Assembly (NCBI GenBank): GCA_903842945.1
Contig: CAIMNS010000100.1
Coordinates: 1 to 57,458, forward strand
Direction: 5' to 3'
DNA from: an uncultured Burkholderiales bacterium
GTDB taxonomy: Bacteria > Pseudomonadota > Gammaproteobacteria > Burkholderiales > Burkholderiaceae_C
Length of the DNA stretch: 57,458 nt
Both the position numbers and the translations under genes were made by a program. This document shows, one piece after another, positions 19,177 through 29,078 of this stretch (within the stretch, counting starts at the first letter, position 1; the number at the start of each line of letters is the position of its first letter). The notes below the pieces were generated by a model. It saw only the letters and a list, made by a program, of their open reading frames with translations. It had not been told where the DNA came from and ran no database searches.

Positions 19177-20394
19177 ATGTATCAAAATTACCAGATCTTT
19201 GCCAATGCCAACGGTTCATACCGTTACATGGCGCAAACGCTCAATGGCTATGTTTCTGAGATCTTCAAAGACATCGAGTCACCCGCACTCCATCGTTTTC
19301 AGGCTTACCAAGAACAAATTGATTTGATGGCTTTGACACACCAAAGACCTGCTTTTGCGATAGAGCCTGTCACCGACGCTTTGGGTCAGAGTTTTGAGGT
19401 CTTGGAAGAATTGGTTCATCAAACGGCCTTTTGTCGTTTGGTGAAATTCAAAAAGAACACCTCGGCTCAGTTACCCAAGGTGTTGCTCGTAGCACCCATG
19501 TCTGGCCACTTTGCAACCCTTCTTCGGGGCACCTTGCAAGTCATGGTCCAAGACCATGAGGTCTACATCACCGATTGGCTCAACATCCGTGATGTTCCCA
19601 AGTCAATGGGTGAGTTTGATTTTGATGCTTACATCGATGAAATCATCCTTGCATTGAAATTTCTGGGACCCCCCACGCACTTGATGGGCATTTGTCAGCC
19701 CACGGTGGCTTGTTTGGTGGCCACCAGTTTGTTGGCCGAGGATCAAGACGCGTGCGTTCCGGCTTCCCTGACTTTGATGGCTGGTCCCATCGATACCCGG
19801 ATCAACCCAACCGCGGTGAACGATTTGGCCCAATCAAAGCCATATAGTTGGTTTGAAAAAAATCTCATCAATGTCGTACCAGGTCAGTTTGCTGGCGCTG
19901 GCCGACGCGTCTATCCTGGCTTTATCCAGTTGAGTGCTTTTATGAACATGAACCTAGATCGACATCAACAGTCTTTCAAGGATTTGTTCAAATTGCGTGC
20001 TGAAGGCTTGCATGAAAAAGCCGACCAGATTCGTGACTTTTACAAAGAATACTTTGCCATCATGGACCTCTCTGGCCCCTTTTATTTGGAGACCATTGAC
20101 AAAGTGTTTCAAACCCACCAGTTGCCCAAAGGGGAGTTGACTTACAAAGGCCGATGCGTCAAACCGCAAGCCATCAAGAAAACATTTCTCACCACCGTTG
20201 AGGGTGACAGAGACGATATTTGTGGCGTTGGCCAAACCTTGGCTGCGCATGATTTATGCACAAGCCTGCCCCTCTACATGAAAACACATCACCTGCAAGC
20301 CGGTGTGGGCCATTACGGTGTCTTCAGTGGTCGTAAATGGGCAGGACAAATTTACCCTGTCATTCGATCGGTGATTCAAAGCATGCATCGCTAA
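19177..20394 (+). CDS. phaZ: intracellular polyhydroxyalkanoate depolymerase
   Basis: Start ATG 19177; 'VLLVAPMSGHFATLLRGTLQVMVQDHEVYITDWLNIRDVP', 'HLMGICQPTVACLVA', 'TVEGDRDDICGVGQT'. Confidence 0.93.
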   Translation: MYQNYQIFANANGSYRYMAQTLNGYVSEIFKDIESPALHRFQAYQEQIDLMALTHQRPAFAIEPVTDALGQSFEVLEELVHQTAFCRLVKFKKNTSAQLPKVLLVAPMSGHFATLLRGTLQVMVQDHEVYITDWLNIRDVPKSMGEFDFDAYIDEIILALKFLGPPTHLMGICQPTVACLVATSLLAEDQDACVPASLTLMAGPIDTRINPTAVNDLAQSKPYSWFEKNLINVVPGQFAGAGRRVYPGFIQLSAFMNMNLDRHQQSFKDLFKLRAEGLHEKADQIRDFYKEYFAIMDLSGPFYLETIDKVFQTHQLPKGELTYKGRCVKPQAIKKTFLTTVEGDRDDICGVGQTLAAHDLCTSLPLYMKTHHLQAGVGHYGVFSGRKWAGQIYPVIRSVIQSMHR

Positions 20395-20552
20395 GCGGCG
20401 CCAGCCGGTTGTTGAGCCATCAACAGCAGCGCTCATTTTTTTTGCAAATTGGGCCAGTTGAATTTTAAAGTCGACTTTTTGATGTCAGTCCATGGAAAGC
20501 TTTTCTCACACCCTTGCATGAGAATTTGGGGGCATTCGGGTTTCCACTAGGG

Positions 20553-20602
20553 TTTACGCCATTTACGCCTGAGTGCCCAGTGGTTACATTACTTTTTACA
20601 TT
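20553..20602. repeat. short direct repeats in the leader of the 20.7-40.4 kb cluster
   Basis: TTTACGCC at 20553 and 20562 (9-bp period); TTACATT at 20584 and 20596 (12-bp period). Confidence 0.5.
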
Positions 20603-20640
20603 CATGCAAATGGATGCCTTTTGAACACGAGCTGATTCAG

Positions 20641-20654
20641 TTGGTGCATATCAA
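20641..20654. promoter_or_regulatory. FNR/ANR-like box upstream of first gene of cluster 1
   Basis: TTGGT-GCAT-ATCAA, 9/10 consensus match, ~92 bp upstream of the ATG at 20739. Confidence 0.45.
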
Positions 20655-20738
20655 TTTTTTTTTCGAAATCCAAGCAGGCCGCTGGCTTATGGATTTTTAG
20701 GTATTTTCAAGCATTGAATTTACCAGGCATGAATTTCA

Positions 20739-21728
20739 ATGAAGACCATCAGAAGAGTTTTTTTTTGCAGCATCCTGTTCTTGTTGAGCACGGGTGCATT
20801 GTTTTGTGAATCGTCCAAGGCTCAATCTTACCCCTCCAAGACCATCAAAATCATTGTCAGCACCGCTGCAGGCGGTGCACCAGACGTGATTGCAAGGCGC
20901 ATTGCAGACAAACTCAAAAGCATTTTGCATCAAAGTGTCGTGGTGGAGAACAAGCCAGGTGCCACAGGCAACATCTCGGCCGTCATGGTTGCCAATTCAG
21001 CGGCAGATGGATACACCCTCCTTTATTACGACAGCCCCATTTGGGCCATCAATCCTCATTTGTATCAAAAGCTTCCCTACGATCCCTTCAAGGACTTGAT
21101 GCCAGTGGCTCAAACCCATTTGGCTCCTCTCTTTTTGGTCGTGCCAACTGCACTTCAAATCAACACGGTGGCACAGTTGATTGAATATGCGCGAAAAAAT
21201 CCAGGTAAGGTCTCTTACGCATCGGCGGGGATTGGTTCATCGCACCATTTAACCGCTGAACAATTTCGCTCTCTGGCCAACATCAACATCGTACACGTTC
21301 CTTACAAGGGGGGCGCGCCAGCTTCAGTGGCCTTGTCCGCCGGCGAGGTGGAGATGGGTTTCTTGAGTTACCCCTTGGCGGTGGCTGGTGTGCAATCGGG
21401 TAAAACCAAAATTTTGGGCATTGGCACCGCGCAACGCGCACCTTCATTTCCAGATATCCCCTCCATCGCTGAAAGTGGTTTACCTGGATTTGATATCTAC
21501 ACCACCCTTGGCTTTTTGGCCCCTGCAGGCACGCCTACTGATGTCGTTTTGAAATTAAGTGAAGCCATCTCATTGGCCATCCATGAGCCAGATATGAAAG
21601 AGCTGGTGACCTCCTACGGCATCAGTTTGGCTCCCAAAATATCACCCGCACAGTTTGGCGCAGTGATGCGAGCTGAGTTCGAGAAGTTCGGTCAGATTGT
21701 GAAATCTTCTGGCGCAAGAATGGACTGA
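20739..21728 (+). CDS. Bug/TctC family substrate-binding protein
   Basis: 329 aa; 'YPSKTIKIIVSTAAGGAPDVIARRIADKL...VVENKPGATGNISA'. Confidence 0.95.
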   Translation: MKTIRRVFFCSILFLLSTGALFCESSKAQSYPSKTIKIIVSTAAGGAPDVIARRIADKLKSILHQSVVVENKPGATGNISAVMVANSAADGYTLLYYDSPIWAINPHLYQKLPYDPFKDLMPVAQTHLAPLFLVVPTALQINTVAQLIEYARKNPGKVSYASAGIGSSHHLTAEQFRSLANINIVHVPYKGGAPASVALSAGEVEMGFLSYPLAVAGVQSGKTKILGIGTAQRAPSFPDIPSIAESGLPGFDIYTTLGFLAPAGTPTDVVLKLSEAISLAIHEPDMKELVTSYGISLAPKISPAQFGAVMRAEFEKFGQIVKSSGARMD

Positions 21729-21756
21729 ATTTAGATTTTGACATGAATGAAGATGA

Positions 21757-23232
21757 ATGACCATGGACTATAAATACGACGACCTTAGGCAGTGGCTTGA
21801 CATTGTCCAAGACATGGGTGAATTGGCTCACCCCCAAGGCGCTGATTGGAATCTAGAGATTGGCGCGATTTCCGAGATCGATTACAAAAAGCGCGGTCCT
21901 GCACTTTTGTTCGATGAAATCAAAGGGTATCCCAAAGGTTTTAGGGTGTTGACCTCTTCGACCAACAGTGCCAAGCGCTTGGGTCTGACCCTCAGAATGG
22001 GCATCGAGCACACCGATGCCAGTTTGGTGTCTGATTTAAGGGGTTTGCCTAACAAATGGACCCAAGAGGCTAAAAATTTTGATCCCGTGTATGTAGAGAC
22101 TTCGGCTGTTTTTGAAAACGTCATGGAAGGCGAAGAGGTTGACTTGATGAAGTTTCCAACCCCCTTTTGGCATGAAATGGATGGAGGTCGCTACATCGGC
22201 ACGGGGGTGTCTGTGGCCACCGTAGACCCTGAGGAGAATTGGGTCAACTTAGGCGCCTATCGCTCCATGTTGATTGATAAAAACCATGTTGCTGTGGCTG
22301 CAGTGTCTGGCAAGCATGGATACATGCATATACAAAAATGGATGGCCAAGGAGGGTCGTGCACCTGTGGTCATTCACATTGGTATGGATCCCTTGTTCAT
22401 GGTCATCAGTGGTGTAGAAGTGCCCAATGGTGTGAGTGAGTTGAATTATGTGGGTGCCATTCGCGGAGAGCCGGTGAAGGTGATCAAAAGCACGGTCACG
22501 GGTCTGCCCATCATTGCGAGTGCTGAAATCGTCCTAGAGGGATGGTTGATGGAGGGGGAAAAAACCGATGAGGGCCCCTTTGGCGAATGGCCAGGCTACT
22601 ATGTCAGCGGCGTCTCTAAAGAACCTCTTTTGAAAGTTCAGCGTGTCTTGTACAGGAACAATCCCATCATGCTTGGGTGTCCGCCCGCAAAACCTCCGCA
22701 TGATTATTCGTACATGCGCACGATTTTAAAGTCGGCGATGATTTTTGATGCGCTGGTGGCCGCTGGCATTCCAGAGATCAAGGGCGTCTATGCGCCTGAG
22801 TGCGGTGGTGGTCGGATGCTTGTGGTGGTGTCCATCAAGCAGCGTTACCCGGGTCACGCAAGACAAGCGGGCTTCATTGCTTCGCAACTTCCTGCCGCAG
22901 CTTACATGGGCAAGTACACCATCGTGGTCGATGAGGACATTGACGTGACCAACTTGGAGGAGGTGATTTGGGCGGTGTGCACCCGCACCGATCCAGATAC
23001 CAGCATTGATTTCATTCGACGTGCTTGGGCCAGCAAAGCCGAACCCATGCTTAGAAAGGGAGAGCCTACCTTCAATTCAAGAGCGGTGATCGATGCGTGT
23101 CGCCCCTTTGAGTGGATTGCGGAGTTTCCAAAGGTCGCGCAAGCGGATCCTGAGTATTTGAAAGTGATTGAGAAAAAATGGGCGCATCTGTTCGCGCCTC
23201 AATTGTCTACGGATGAAGGGACTGTCAAATGA
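21757..23232 (+). CDS. UbiD family decarboxylase (HmfF/HudA-like size and 'GPFGEW' motif)
   Basis: 491 aa; 'AEIVLEGWLMEGEKTDEGPFGEWPGYYVSG', 'IPEIKGVYAPECGGGRMLVVVSI'. Confidence 0.93.
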   Translation: MTMDYKYDDLRQWLDIVQDMGELAHPQGADWNLEIGAISEIDYKKRGPALLFDEIKGYPKGFRVLTSSTNSAKRLGLTLRMGIEHTDASLVSDLRGLPNKWTQEAKNFDPVYVETSAVFENVMEGEEVDLMKFPTPFWHEMDGGRYIGTGVSVATVDPEENWVNLGAYRSMLIDKNHVAVAAVSGKHGYMHIQKWMAKEGRAPVVIHIGMDPLFMVISGVEVPNGVSELNYVGAIRGEPVKVIKSTVTGLPIIASAEIVLEGWLMEGEKTDEGPFGEWPGYYVSGVSKEPLLKVQRVLYRNNPIMLGCPPAKPPHDYSYMRTILKSAMIFDALVAAGIPEIKGVYAPECGGGRMLVVVSIKQRYPGHARQAGFIASQLPAAAYMGKYTIVVDEDIDVTNLEEVIWAVCTRTDPDTSIDFIRRAWASKAEPMLRKGEPTFNSRAVIDACRPFEWIAEFPKVAQADPEYLKVIEKKWAHLFAPQLSTDEGTVK

Positions 23233-24194
23233 TCCATCGATACCATCGCCTGTTGTCTGGTCTCATCGCCTTGGTGTTGAGCTCTGTGGTCTTTGCGGCT
23301 GATTTTCCCAATCGACCGGTTCGGATCGTGGTGCCCTTTACTGCGGGCGGCACCTTGGATGTGACGGCCCGTGTCATTGCGGCGAAGCTACATGATCTTT
23401 GGGGACAAGCGGTCGTCATTGAAAACCGCGTGGGAGGCAATGGCGCCATTGGTGCAGACAATGTCGTCAGAAGCCAAGCCGATGGCCACACACTTTTGTA
23501 CAACGGCTCCTTGATTGTGGTCACGCAACAGTTGCAAAAGACGACATTTGACATGACCAAGGATTTGTTGCCTGTGGTTCAGCCCGTGGTGTATTGGCAC
23601 GTCTTGTGTGTGAGCTCCAAGTTGCCGGTGAACAACTTTGCAGAGTTGGTAGAACTTGCGAAAAAACAACCCGGTAAATTGAACTACGGCAGTGGTGGGC
23701 TCGGATCGAGTTTGCATCTTTATATGGAAAGACTCAAAAGCAATTTAAAAATTGATATTGCACATATCCCTTACAAAGGAAGTGCTCCCGCGACCCAAGC
23801 TTTGTTGGCTGGAGAGGTGGACATTGTCTTTGATACGACCTCTGCCATGCTGCCCTTGATCAAGGCTGGAAAAGTCAAACCCTTGGTGGTGACCGGCGAC
23901 AAAAGACTTGAGGTCTTGAGCAACATACCGACGTTGAGCAGCTACATACCCGGTATGGCCGAGGAGCCAGGTTGGCATGGTATTTTTGCACCAACGGGTA
24001 CACCTAAAGCCGTGGCGGACAAGATTGCCGCAGATGTGCGAACGGCTGTGATGTCGACGGAATTGTCTACAAAATTCAAAGAAATGGAGTTTCAACCCTC
24101 CGGTCTTTCTGGTGAAGCATTTGCAGATGTTGTCAAAAAAGACTTTGACAAGTGGAGCAAATTGATTCGTGAAAACAATATTCGCGGCGAATGA
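23229..24194 (+). CDS. Bug/TctC family substrate-binding protein
   Basis: 321 aa; 'FPNRPVRIVVPFTAGGTLDVTARVIAAKL'; ATGA-type overlap with upstream UbiD. Confidence 0.95.
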   Translation: MIHRYHRLLSGLIALVLSSVVFAADFPNRPVRIVVPFTAGGTLDVTARVIAAKLHDLWGQAVVIENRVGGNGAIGADNVVRSQADGHTLLYNGSLIVVTQQLQKTTFDMTKDLLPVVQPVVYWHVLCVSSKLPVNNFAELVELAKKQPGKLNYGSGGLGSSLHLYMERLKSNLKIDIAHIPYKGSAPATQALLAGEVDIVFDTTSAMLPLIKAGKVKPLVVTGDKRLEVLSNIPTLSSYIPGMAEEPGWHGIFAPTGTPKAVADKIAADVRTAVMSTELSTKFKEMEFQPSGLSGEAFADVVKKDFDKWSKLIRENNIRGE

Positions 24195-24229
24195 ACCCCT
24201 TTTTTAACCCTTGATCAATAGAGATTCAA

Positions 24230-25294
24230 ATGACAGATGACCATGTAACACACGCAAGAGAACACATGTTGGCGCGCTATACCATCAATGGCGTCAATGC
24301 GAGTGATTTCAAAGACGTGACCCATTCCATTGAGCATTGGGCGGATTGGTGTGACGCCTGGTCCAAGCGTGCTTTGGTGCATGAACTCATGGGTAAAGAG
24401 GCTCTTGCAAAGGGCAAATTCATCTCTGCTGCTGAGCACCTCACACGCGCAGCCGTGACCTACCACTTTGGTAAATACCTGTTTGTCAACGACATGGCTC
24501 AACACAAAGTGGCACATCAAAAGGCTGTTGAATGCCATACCTTGGCCTTGCCTCATATGAATCCTCCAGGCAGCAGAGTGTCTATTCCTTATGAGAACAC
24601 CCATTTGGTGGGCATCTTAAGAAGACCTCAGCAGGCAACTGGACCGAGTCCTGTGGTCATCATGACGATGGGTTTGGACTCGACCAAGGAAGAGTTGATT
24701 TTATTTGAGCAGTATTTTTTGGACCGAGGCATGGCGACTTTGGCCGTGGACGGCCCCGGCCAAGGTGAGGCGGAATACGATTTACCCATTCGATTCGATT
24801 ATGAAAACGTGGTGGGTCCGGTGATCGATTGGATTGAGAAAAACAAAGACTTGGATGCCAACAAGATTGGTTTATGGGGCATCAGTTTGGGGGGGTACTA
24901 CGGACCCAGGACGGTGGCCTTTGAGAAAAGAGTGAAAGCTTGTGTTTCCAATTGTGGTCCCTACCACTGGGGAAAGCTCTGGGACAAACTGCCTGAGCTC
25001 ACCAAAAAAGCATTCACCGTCAGAAGCCACTCTCAAACAGATCAAGAGGCCAGAGAGAAGGCCAATTTGTTGAGCTTAGAAGGTATCACGCACCAAATCA
25101 CTTGCCCCATCTACATTGTGGCAGGAGGCTTGGATCGTTTGTGCCCGCCTGAAGATGCCAAAAAACTCGCCTCTGAGGTGAGCGGTCCTGTGGAGCTGCT
25201 GGTCATTGAAGATGGCAACCATGTCGCCCACAACAGAGGGTATCGCTACAGGGCGCAGTCAGCCGATTGGATGGCTGAGCAGCTGGGCATTTGA
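24230..25294 (+). CDS. alpha/beta hydrolase (2,6-dihydropseudooxynicotine hydrolase/FrsA-like)
   Basis: 354 aa; 'MATLAVDGPGQGEAEYDLPIRFDYENVVGPVIDWIEKN', 'IGLWGISLGGYYGPR', 'EDGNHVAHN'. Confidence 0.85.
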   Translation: MTDDHVTHAREHMLARYTINGVNASDFKDVTHSIEHWADWCDAWSKRALVHELMGKEALAKGKFISAAEHLTRAAVTYHFGKYLFVNDMAQHKVAHQKAVECHTLALPHMNPPGSRVSIPYENTHLVGILRRPQQATGPSPVVIMTMGLDSTKEELILFEQYFLDRGMATLAVDGPGQGEAEYDLPIRFDYENVVGPVIDWIEKNKDLDANKIGLWGISLGGYYGPRTVAFEKRVKACVSNCGPYHWGKLWDKLPELTKKAFTVRSHSQTDQEAREKANLLSLEGITHQITCPIYIVAGGLDRLCPPEDAKKLASEVSGPVELLVIEDGNHVAHNRGYRYRAQSADWMAEQLGI

Positions 25295-25315
25295 TACCCA
25301 AAAAGCCATGACACG

Positions 25316-27652
25316 ATGAAAAATGCAAGTTCCGTAGCTCGGGTAGAGGACGATTTGCTCTTGAAGGGGCAGGGTCGTTTTGTGGACGACATTGAATTGG
25401 GTGGGATGCTGCATGCCTGCTTTGTCAGAAGTGCTGTGGCACATGCAAAAATCCTCTCCATTCACAAGGACGATGCGCAAGCCTTGTCTGGGGTATTTGG
25501 GATTTACGAGCACAAAGATTTGTGCTCGGTGATCAAAAAAGAACGCATCCCACAAGCGATTCAATCGGCCATGATCAACTTCGATGTGGATCCCTTTTGG
25601 CTGGCCAAGGAGGAGGTATGCTATGTGGGTGAGCCTTTTGCGGTGGTCTTGGCCGATTCTCGTCGAACGGCTGAAGACGCGGCAGCATTGGTCTACATGG
25701 AGTACGACAGTCTGCCCGTGGTGGTGGATCCAAGGCGAGGGCTTCACAAGAGTTCTCCCAAAGCACGGTTGGACTGCGAGAGTAATTTGGTCGCCCACGC
25801 TCGGGTCAATTATGGTGAAACCCAAAAAGCCTTTGAACAAGCGCCTCACCAAATGTCTCAGTTGTTCACGCTCAACAAAGGTGGCGGACACTCCATAGAG
25901 CCAAGAGGCGTGGTGGCGGTTTTTGATCAATTTGAAAAAAAACTAAAGGTATGGGACAGCACCCAAATGCCTCACCGTGCACGTGACTTGTTGGTGCAGT
26001 CCTTGGGGCTTGGCGAGCATCAAGTTCGGGTGATTGCACCCGATGTGGGTGGAGGCTTTGGACCCAAGGCCGTGATCCATCCTGAAGAAATCGTGATACC
26101 AGCTCTTGCAATCCTCTGCGGTCATCCGGTGAAATGGATCGAAGACCGATTGGAGTCCTTCAGTGCAACTGTCTTGGAGCGTTTGCAGTACTGGGACATG
26201 CACGTGGCCTTTGATCATCAGGGCAAACTCTTGGGCATCAGGGGTCATTTGTACCACGACCATGGTGCGTGCACACCCTATGGTGTGGCCTTGCCGTACA
26301 ACGCGGTCACGAATTTGGTAGGGCCCTATGTGTTGCCTGCCTTGGACATTGAAATTTCCTTGTGCTTGACCAACATGGTGCCTGCTACGCCCACACGAGG
26401 AGCGGGAAGACCTCAAGGCACGTTCGTGATGGAGCGGTTTTTGGACAAAATTGCCGATACTTTGAAGTTGGACCGTGCTGAGGTGAGAAGAAGAAACCTC
26501 ATACCCGCTGATGCCATGCCGTACACCGTTCCAATTTTGCAAAGAGATGGATCCGCCATGTGTTATGACACCGGTGACTATTTGGAATCACAAAAAAGGG
26601 CCCTTGAGGCCTTTGACTGGGTGGGCTTCAAGGAGCGCCAACGTGTTGCGCGTGGTTTGGGCAAGTTCATCGGTCTGGGCCTGGCCAATTATGTCGAGGC
26701 GACGGGCAGGGGACCTTTTGAGAGTGGCTCCGTTCGCATCGGTCCTTCTGGGCAAATCGTGGTGACCACTGGAGCGACTGCACAAGGTCAAGGTGTGAAG
26801 ACCATGTTGTCACAAATTGTGGCTGAGCAACTCTGTGTGCAAGCCCATGAAATTGAAGTGCAAGACGGCGATACCGACGCGAGCAGATTGGGTTTTGGGG
26901 CCTTTGCCTCCAGGCAAGCGGTGACCGCGGGCAATGCTGTTTTTCTGGCGGCTGGGTTGATCGCAGAAAAAATCAAATTGGCGGCCAGTGAATTTTTAGA
27001 AGTGTCCAAGGACGATTTGGAGTTCGATCAAGGCTTTGTCAAAGTCAAGGGGGCAGGCGAAATCAAAATGTCCTTTGCGCAAATTGCTAGGAAACTTGCC
27101 GGTGTGCCGGGTTTTGCTTTACCCAAAGGATTGAAACCTGGTTTGGCCGAATTTGTGGATTTTGAGCCTACGGGACTGACCTACACCAACGGGACCCACT
27201 TGGCTGAGGTTGAGGTGGATGTGGAAACGGGTGGGGTTGTGATCCATCGTTACTTGGTCATGCACGACTGTGGTCGCATCATCAATCAAATGATGGTGGA
27301 TGGACAGGTCTTGGGTGGCGTTGTCCATGGCATTGGTGCCACGCTCTTTGAGTGGATGCGCTATGACGAAGAGGGGCAGCCTTTGACGGCCACCTATGCC
27401 GACTATTTGTTGCCCACGGCAGATGTGGTGCCCAGAATTGAAATCATGCACATGGAGTCTCCTACGCCCCTCAATCCTATGGGCGTCAAGGGCGCAGCCG
27501 AGAGTGGCACGATTGGTGCGCCCTCAGCGATCGTGTCAGCCATTGATGATGCCCTGTCCGATTTCAAGCTTGACTTGTGTGATTTGCCCATCACCCCAGC
27601 TAAATTACAGGCCATGATTTCTAAGGCGCATCATCTCAACCTCAGCCATTGA
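25316..27652 (+). CDS. xanthine dehydrogenase/CoxL-type molybdopterin-binding large subunit
   Basis: 778 aa; 'APDVGGGFGPKAVIHPEEI', 'TPTRGAGRPQGTFVMERFLDKIA', 'MGVKGAAESGTIGAPSAIVSAIDDAL'. Confidence 0.93.
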   Translation: MKNASSVARVEDDLLLKGQGRFVDDIELGGMLHACFVRSAVAHAKILSIHKDDAQALSGVFGIYEHKDLCSVIKKERIPQAIQSAMINFDVDPFWLAKEEVCYVGEPFAVVLADSRRTAEDAAALVYMEYDSLPVVVDPRRGLHKSSPKARLDCESNLVAHARVNYGETQKAFEQAPHQMSQLFTLNKGGGHSIEPRGVVAVFDQFEKKLKVWDSTQMPHRARDLLVQSLGLGEHQVRVIAPDVGGGFGPKAVIHPEEIVIPALAILCGHPVKWIEDRLESFSATVLERLQYWDMHVAFDHQGKLLGIRGHLYHDHGACTPYGVALPYNAVTNLVGPYVLPALDIEISLCLTNMVPATPTRGAGRPQGTFVMERFLDKIADTLKLDRAEVRRRNLIPADAMPYTVPILQRDGSAMCYDTGDYLESQKRALEAFDWVGFKERQRVARGLGKFIGLGLANYVEATGRGPFESGSVRIGPSGQIVVTTGATAQGQGVKTMLSQIVAEQLCVQAHEIEVQDGDTDASRLGFGAFASRQAVTAGNAVFLAAGLIAEKIKLAASEFLEVSKDDLEFDQGFVKVKGAGEIKMSFAQIARKLAGVPGFALPKGLKPGLAEFVDFEPTGLTYTNGTHLAEVEVDVETGGVVIHRYLVMHDCGRIINQMMVDGQVLGGVVHGIGATLFEWMRYDEEGQPLTATYADYLLPTADVVPRIEIMHMESPTPLNPMGVKGAAESGTIGAPSAIVSAIDDALSDFKLDLCDLPITPAKLQAMISKAHHLNLSH

Positions 27653-27685
27653 TGCTGAACCCATGAACGAATCATTGAGAACATC

Positions 27686-28561
27686 TTGAAAGCTGCAAAT
27701 TTTGACTACCACGCACCCAGCACACTGGATGAGGCCTTGGCGTTGTTGTCCCATCTTGAAAACGCCAGAGTGCTAGCCGGTGGTCAGTCCTTGATGCCCA
27801 TGCTCAATTTAAGGTTGGGGGGCTTTGATCATTTGATTGATTTAGGTCGAGTTGCTGAATTGAGTGCCATCGAAAAAGTCTCAGGAGCCTACAAAATCGG
27901 GGCCATGGTCAGGCAAAGAGAGATTGAAAAATTTTCTGGTTTTGAAAAAGAAGTGCCCCTCTTGTACCAAGCGATACGTTATGTAGGACACCAACAAACG
28001 AGAAACCGGGGCACCATTGGCGGGAGCATTTGTCATTTGGATCCCTCCGCTGAGTTGCCACTGGTGGCCTTGACGATGGACGCCAGACTAGAGGTGGCCA
28101 GTACAAGGGGCAGAAGACAAATTGAATTCAAGGATTTTTTCTCAAGTCTTCTCAGTTCGGTGCTCACCGCGGACGAAATCTTGACGCGGATTTACATGCC
28201 GTTTTCTCATGCGAAAGACTGTTGTGTCTTCCTGGAGTTTTCAAGAAGGCCCGCTGACTTCTCTATTTCATCGGTGGCTGTGGTGTTGCGACTCGATGCG
28301 CAAGAAAAAATAGAACAATTGAAAATAGGTATTGGCGGACTGGGCCCCACCGCTGTTCGTTTGTACCAGCTAGAGGAAAAATACAAAGGTGAAGCTTGGT
28401 CTGAGAGCATCCTTGATGACATCCTTTCGCAGATCAAAACATTGCCAGGTGAAGGGGACTTGGACAACACGGCCGCCTACCGCAATGTGCTGGCACAAGT
28501 GCTGGTCAAACGCGCTTTGACCCAGGCCCTTCAAATGAACAAGGAGCCCGTCCATGGCTAA
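27686..28561 (+). CDS. FAD-binding medium subunit (CoxM-like) of Mo-hydroxylase
   Basis: 291 aa; 'ARVLAGGQSLMPMLNLRLGGFDHLIDLGRV', 'HQQTRNRGTIGGSICHLDPSAELPLV'; TTG start. Confidence 0.93.
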   Translation: MKAANFDYHAPSTLDEALALLSHLENARVLAGGQSLMPMLNLRLGGFDHLIDLGRVAELSAIEKVSGAYKIGAMVRQREIEKFSGFEKEVPLLYQAIRYVGHQQTRNRGTIGGSICHLDPSAELPLVALTMDARLEVASTRGRRQIEFKDFFSSLLSSVLTADEILTRIYMPFSHAKDCCVFLEFSRRPADFSISSVAVVLRLDAQEKIEQLKIGIGGLGPTAVRLYQLEEKYKGEAWSESILDDILSQIKTLPGEGDLDNTAAYRNVLAQVLVKRALTQALQMNKEPVHG

Positions 28562-29051
28562 GCATCTCATCGAATTAACGGTCAATGATCAACGCCATTC
28601 AAGAACTGTCGACAGCGCATTGAACTTGGTGGATTTTTTGAGAAATGAAATTGGATTAAAAGGCACGCACATTGGGTGCGAGCATGGGGTATGCGGTGCA
28701 TGTACGGTGTTGGTGGATCAAAAGACGGTGCGTGGTTGTTTGATGTTGGCGGTTCAAGCCAATGGTCAGCATGTTCAAACCATCGAGTCCATTGCCAATG
28801 CAGATGGATCTTTGTCAGAGATTCAAATCAAAATGAAAGAACACCATGGATTGCAATGCGGGTTTTGCACCCCTGGTGTGGTGATGACCATCAAGGAATT
28901 GATGGCAGAGAGCAAAGGGCACGTCTTGAGTGAGGAGCAAGTCAGGGCCGCTTTATCAGGTAACCTGTGTCGATGTACAGGGTATCAAGGCATGGTAGAT
29001 GCGGCCCTGGACTTGATCAATCACCAAGCCAGTGAAGCAGTGAAGCAGTGA
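28554..29051 (+). CDS. (2Fe-2S)-binding small subunit (CoxS-like) of Mo-hydroxylase
   Basis: 165 aa; 'GCEHGVCGACTVLVDQKTVRGC', 'LQCGFCTPGVVM...NLCRCTGYQGMVDA'. Confidence 0.95.
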   Translation: MAKHLIELTVNDQRHSRTVDSALNLVDFLRNEIGLKGTHIGCEHGVCGACTVLVDQKTVRGCLMLAVQANGQHVQTIESIANADGSLSEIQIKMKEHHGLQCGFCTPGVVMTIKELMAESKGHVLSEEQVRAALSGNLCRCTGYQGMVDAALDLINHQASEAVKQ

Positions 29052-29078
29052 AGATGGTTATCCAATGAAAGCACGACG

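Noticed and set aside
25316-29051. Annotation as aerobic carbon monoxide dehydrogenase (coxLMS) for either Mo-hydroxylase
   Set aside because: The CuMo active-site loop AYRCSFR is absent in both large subunits.
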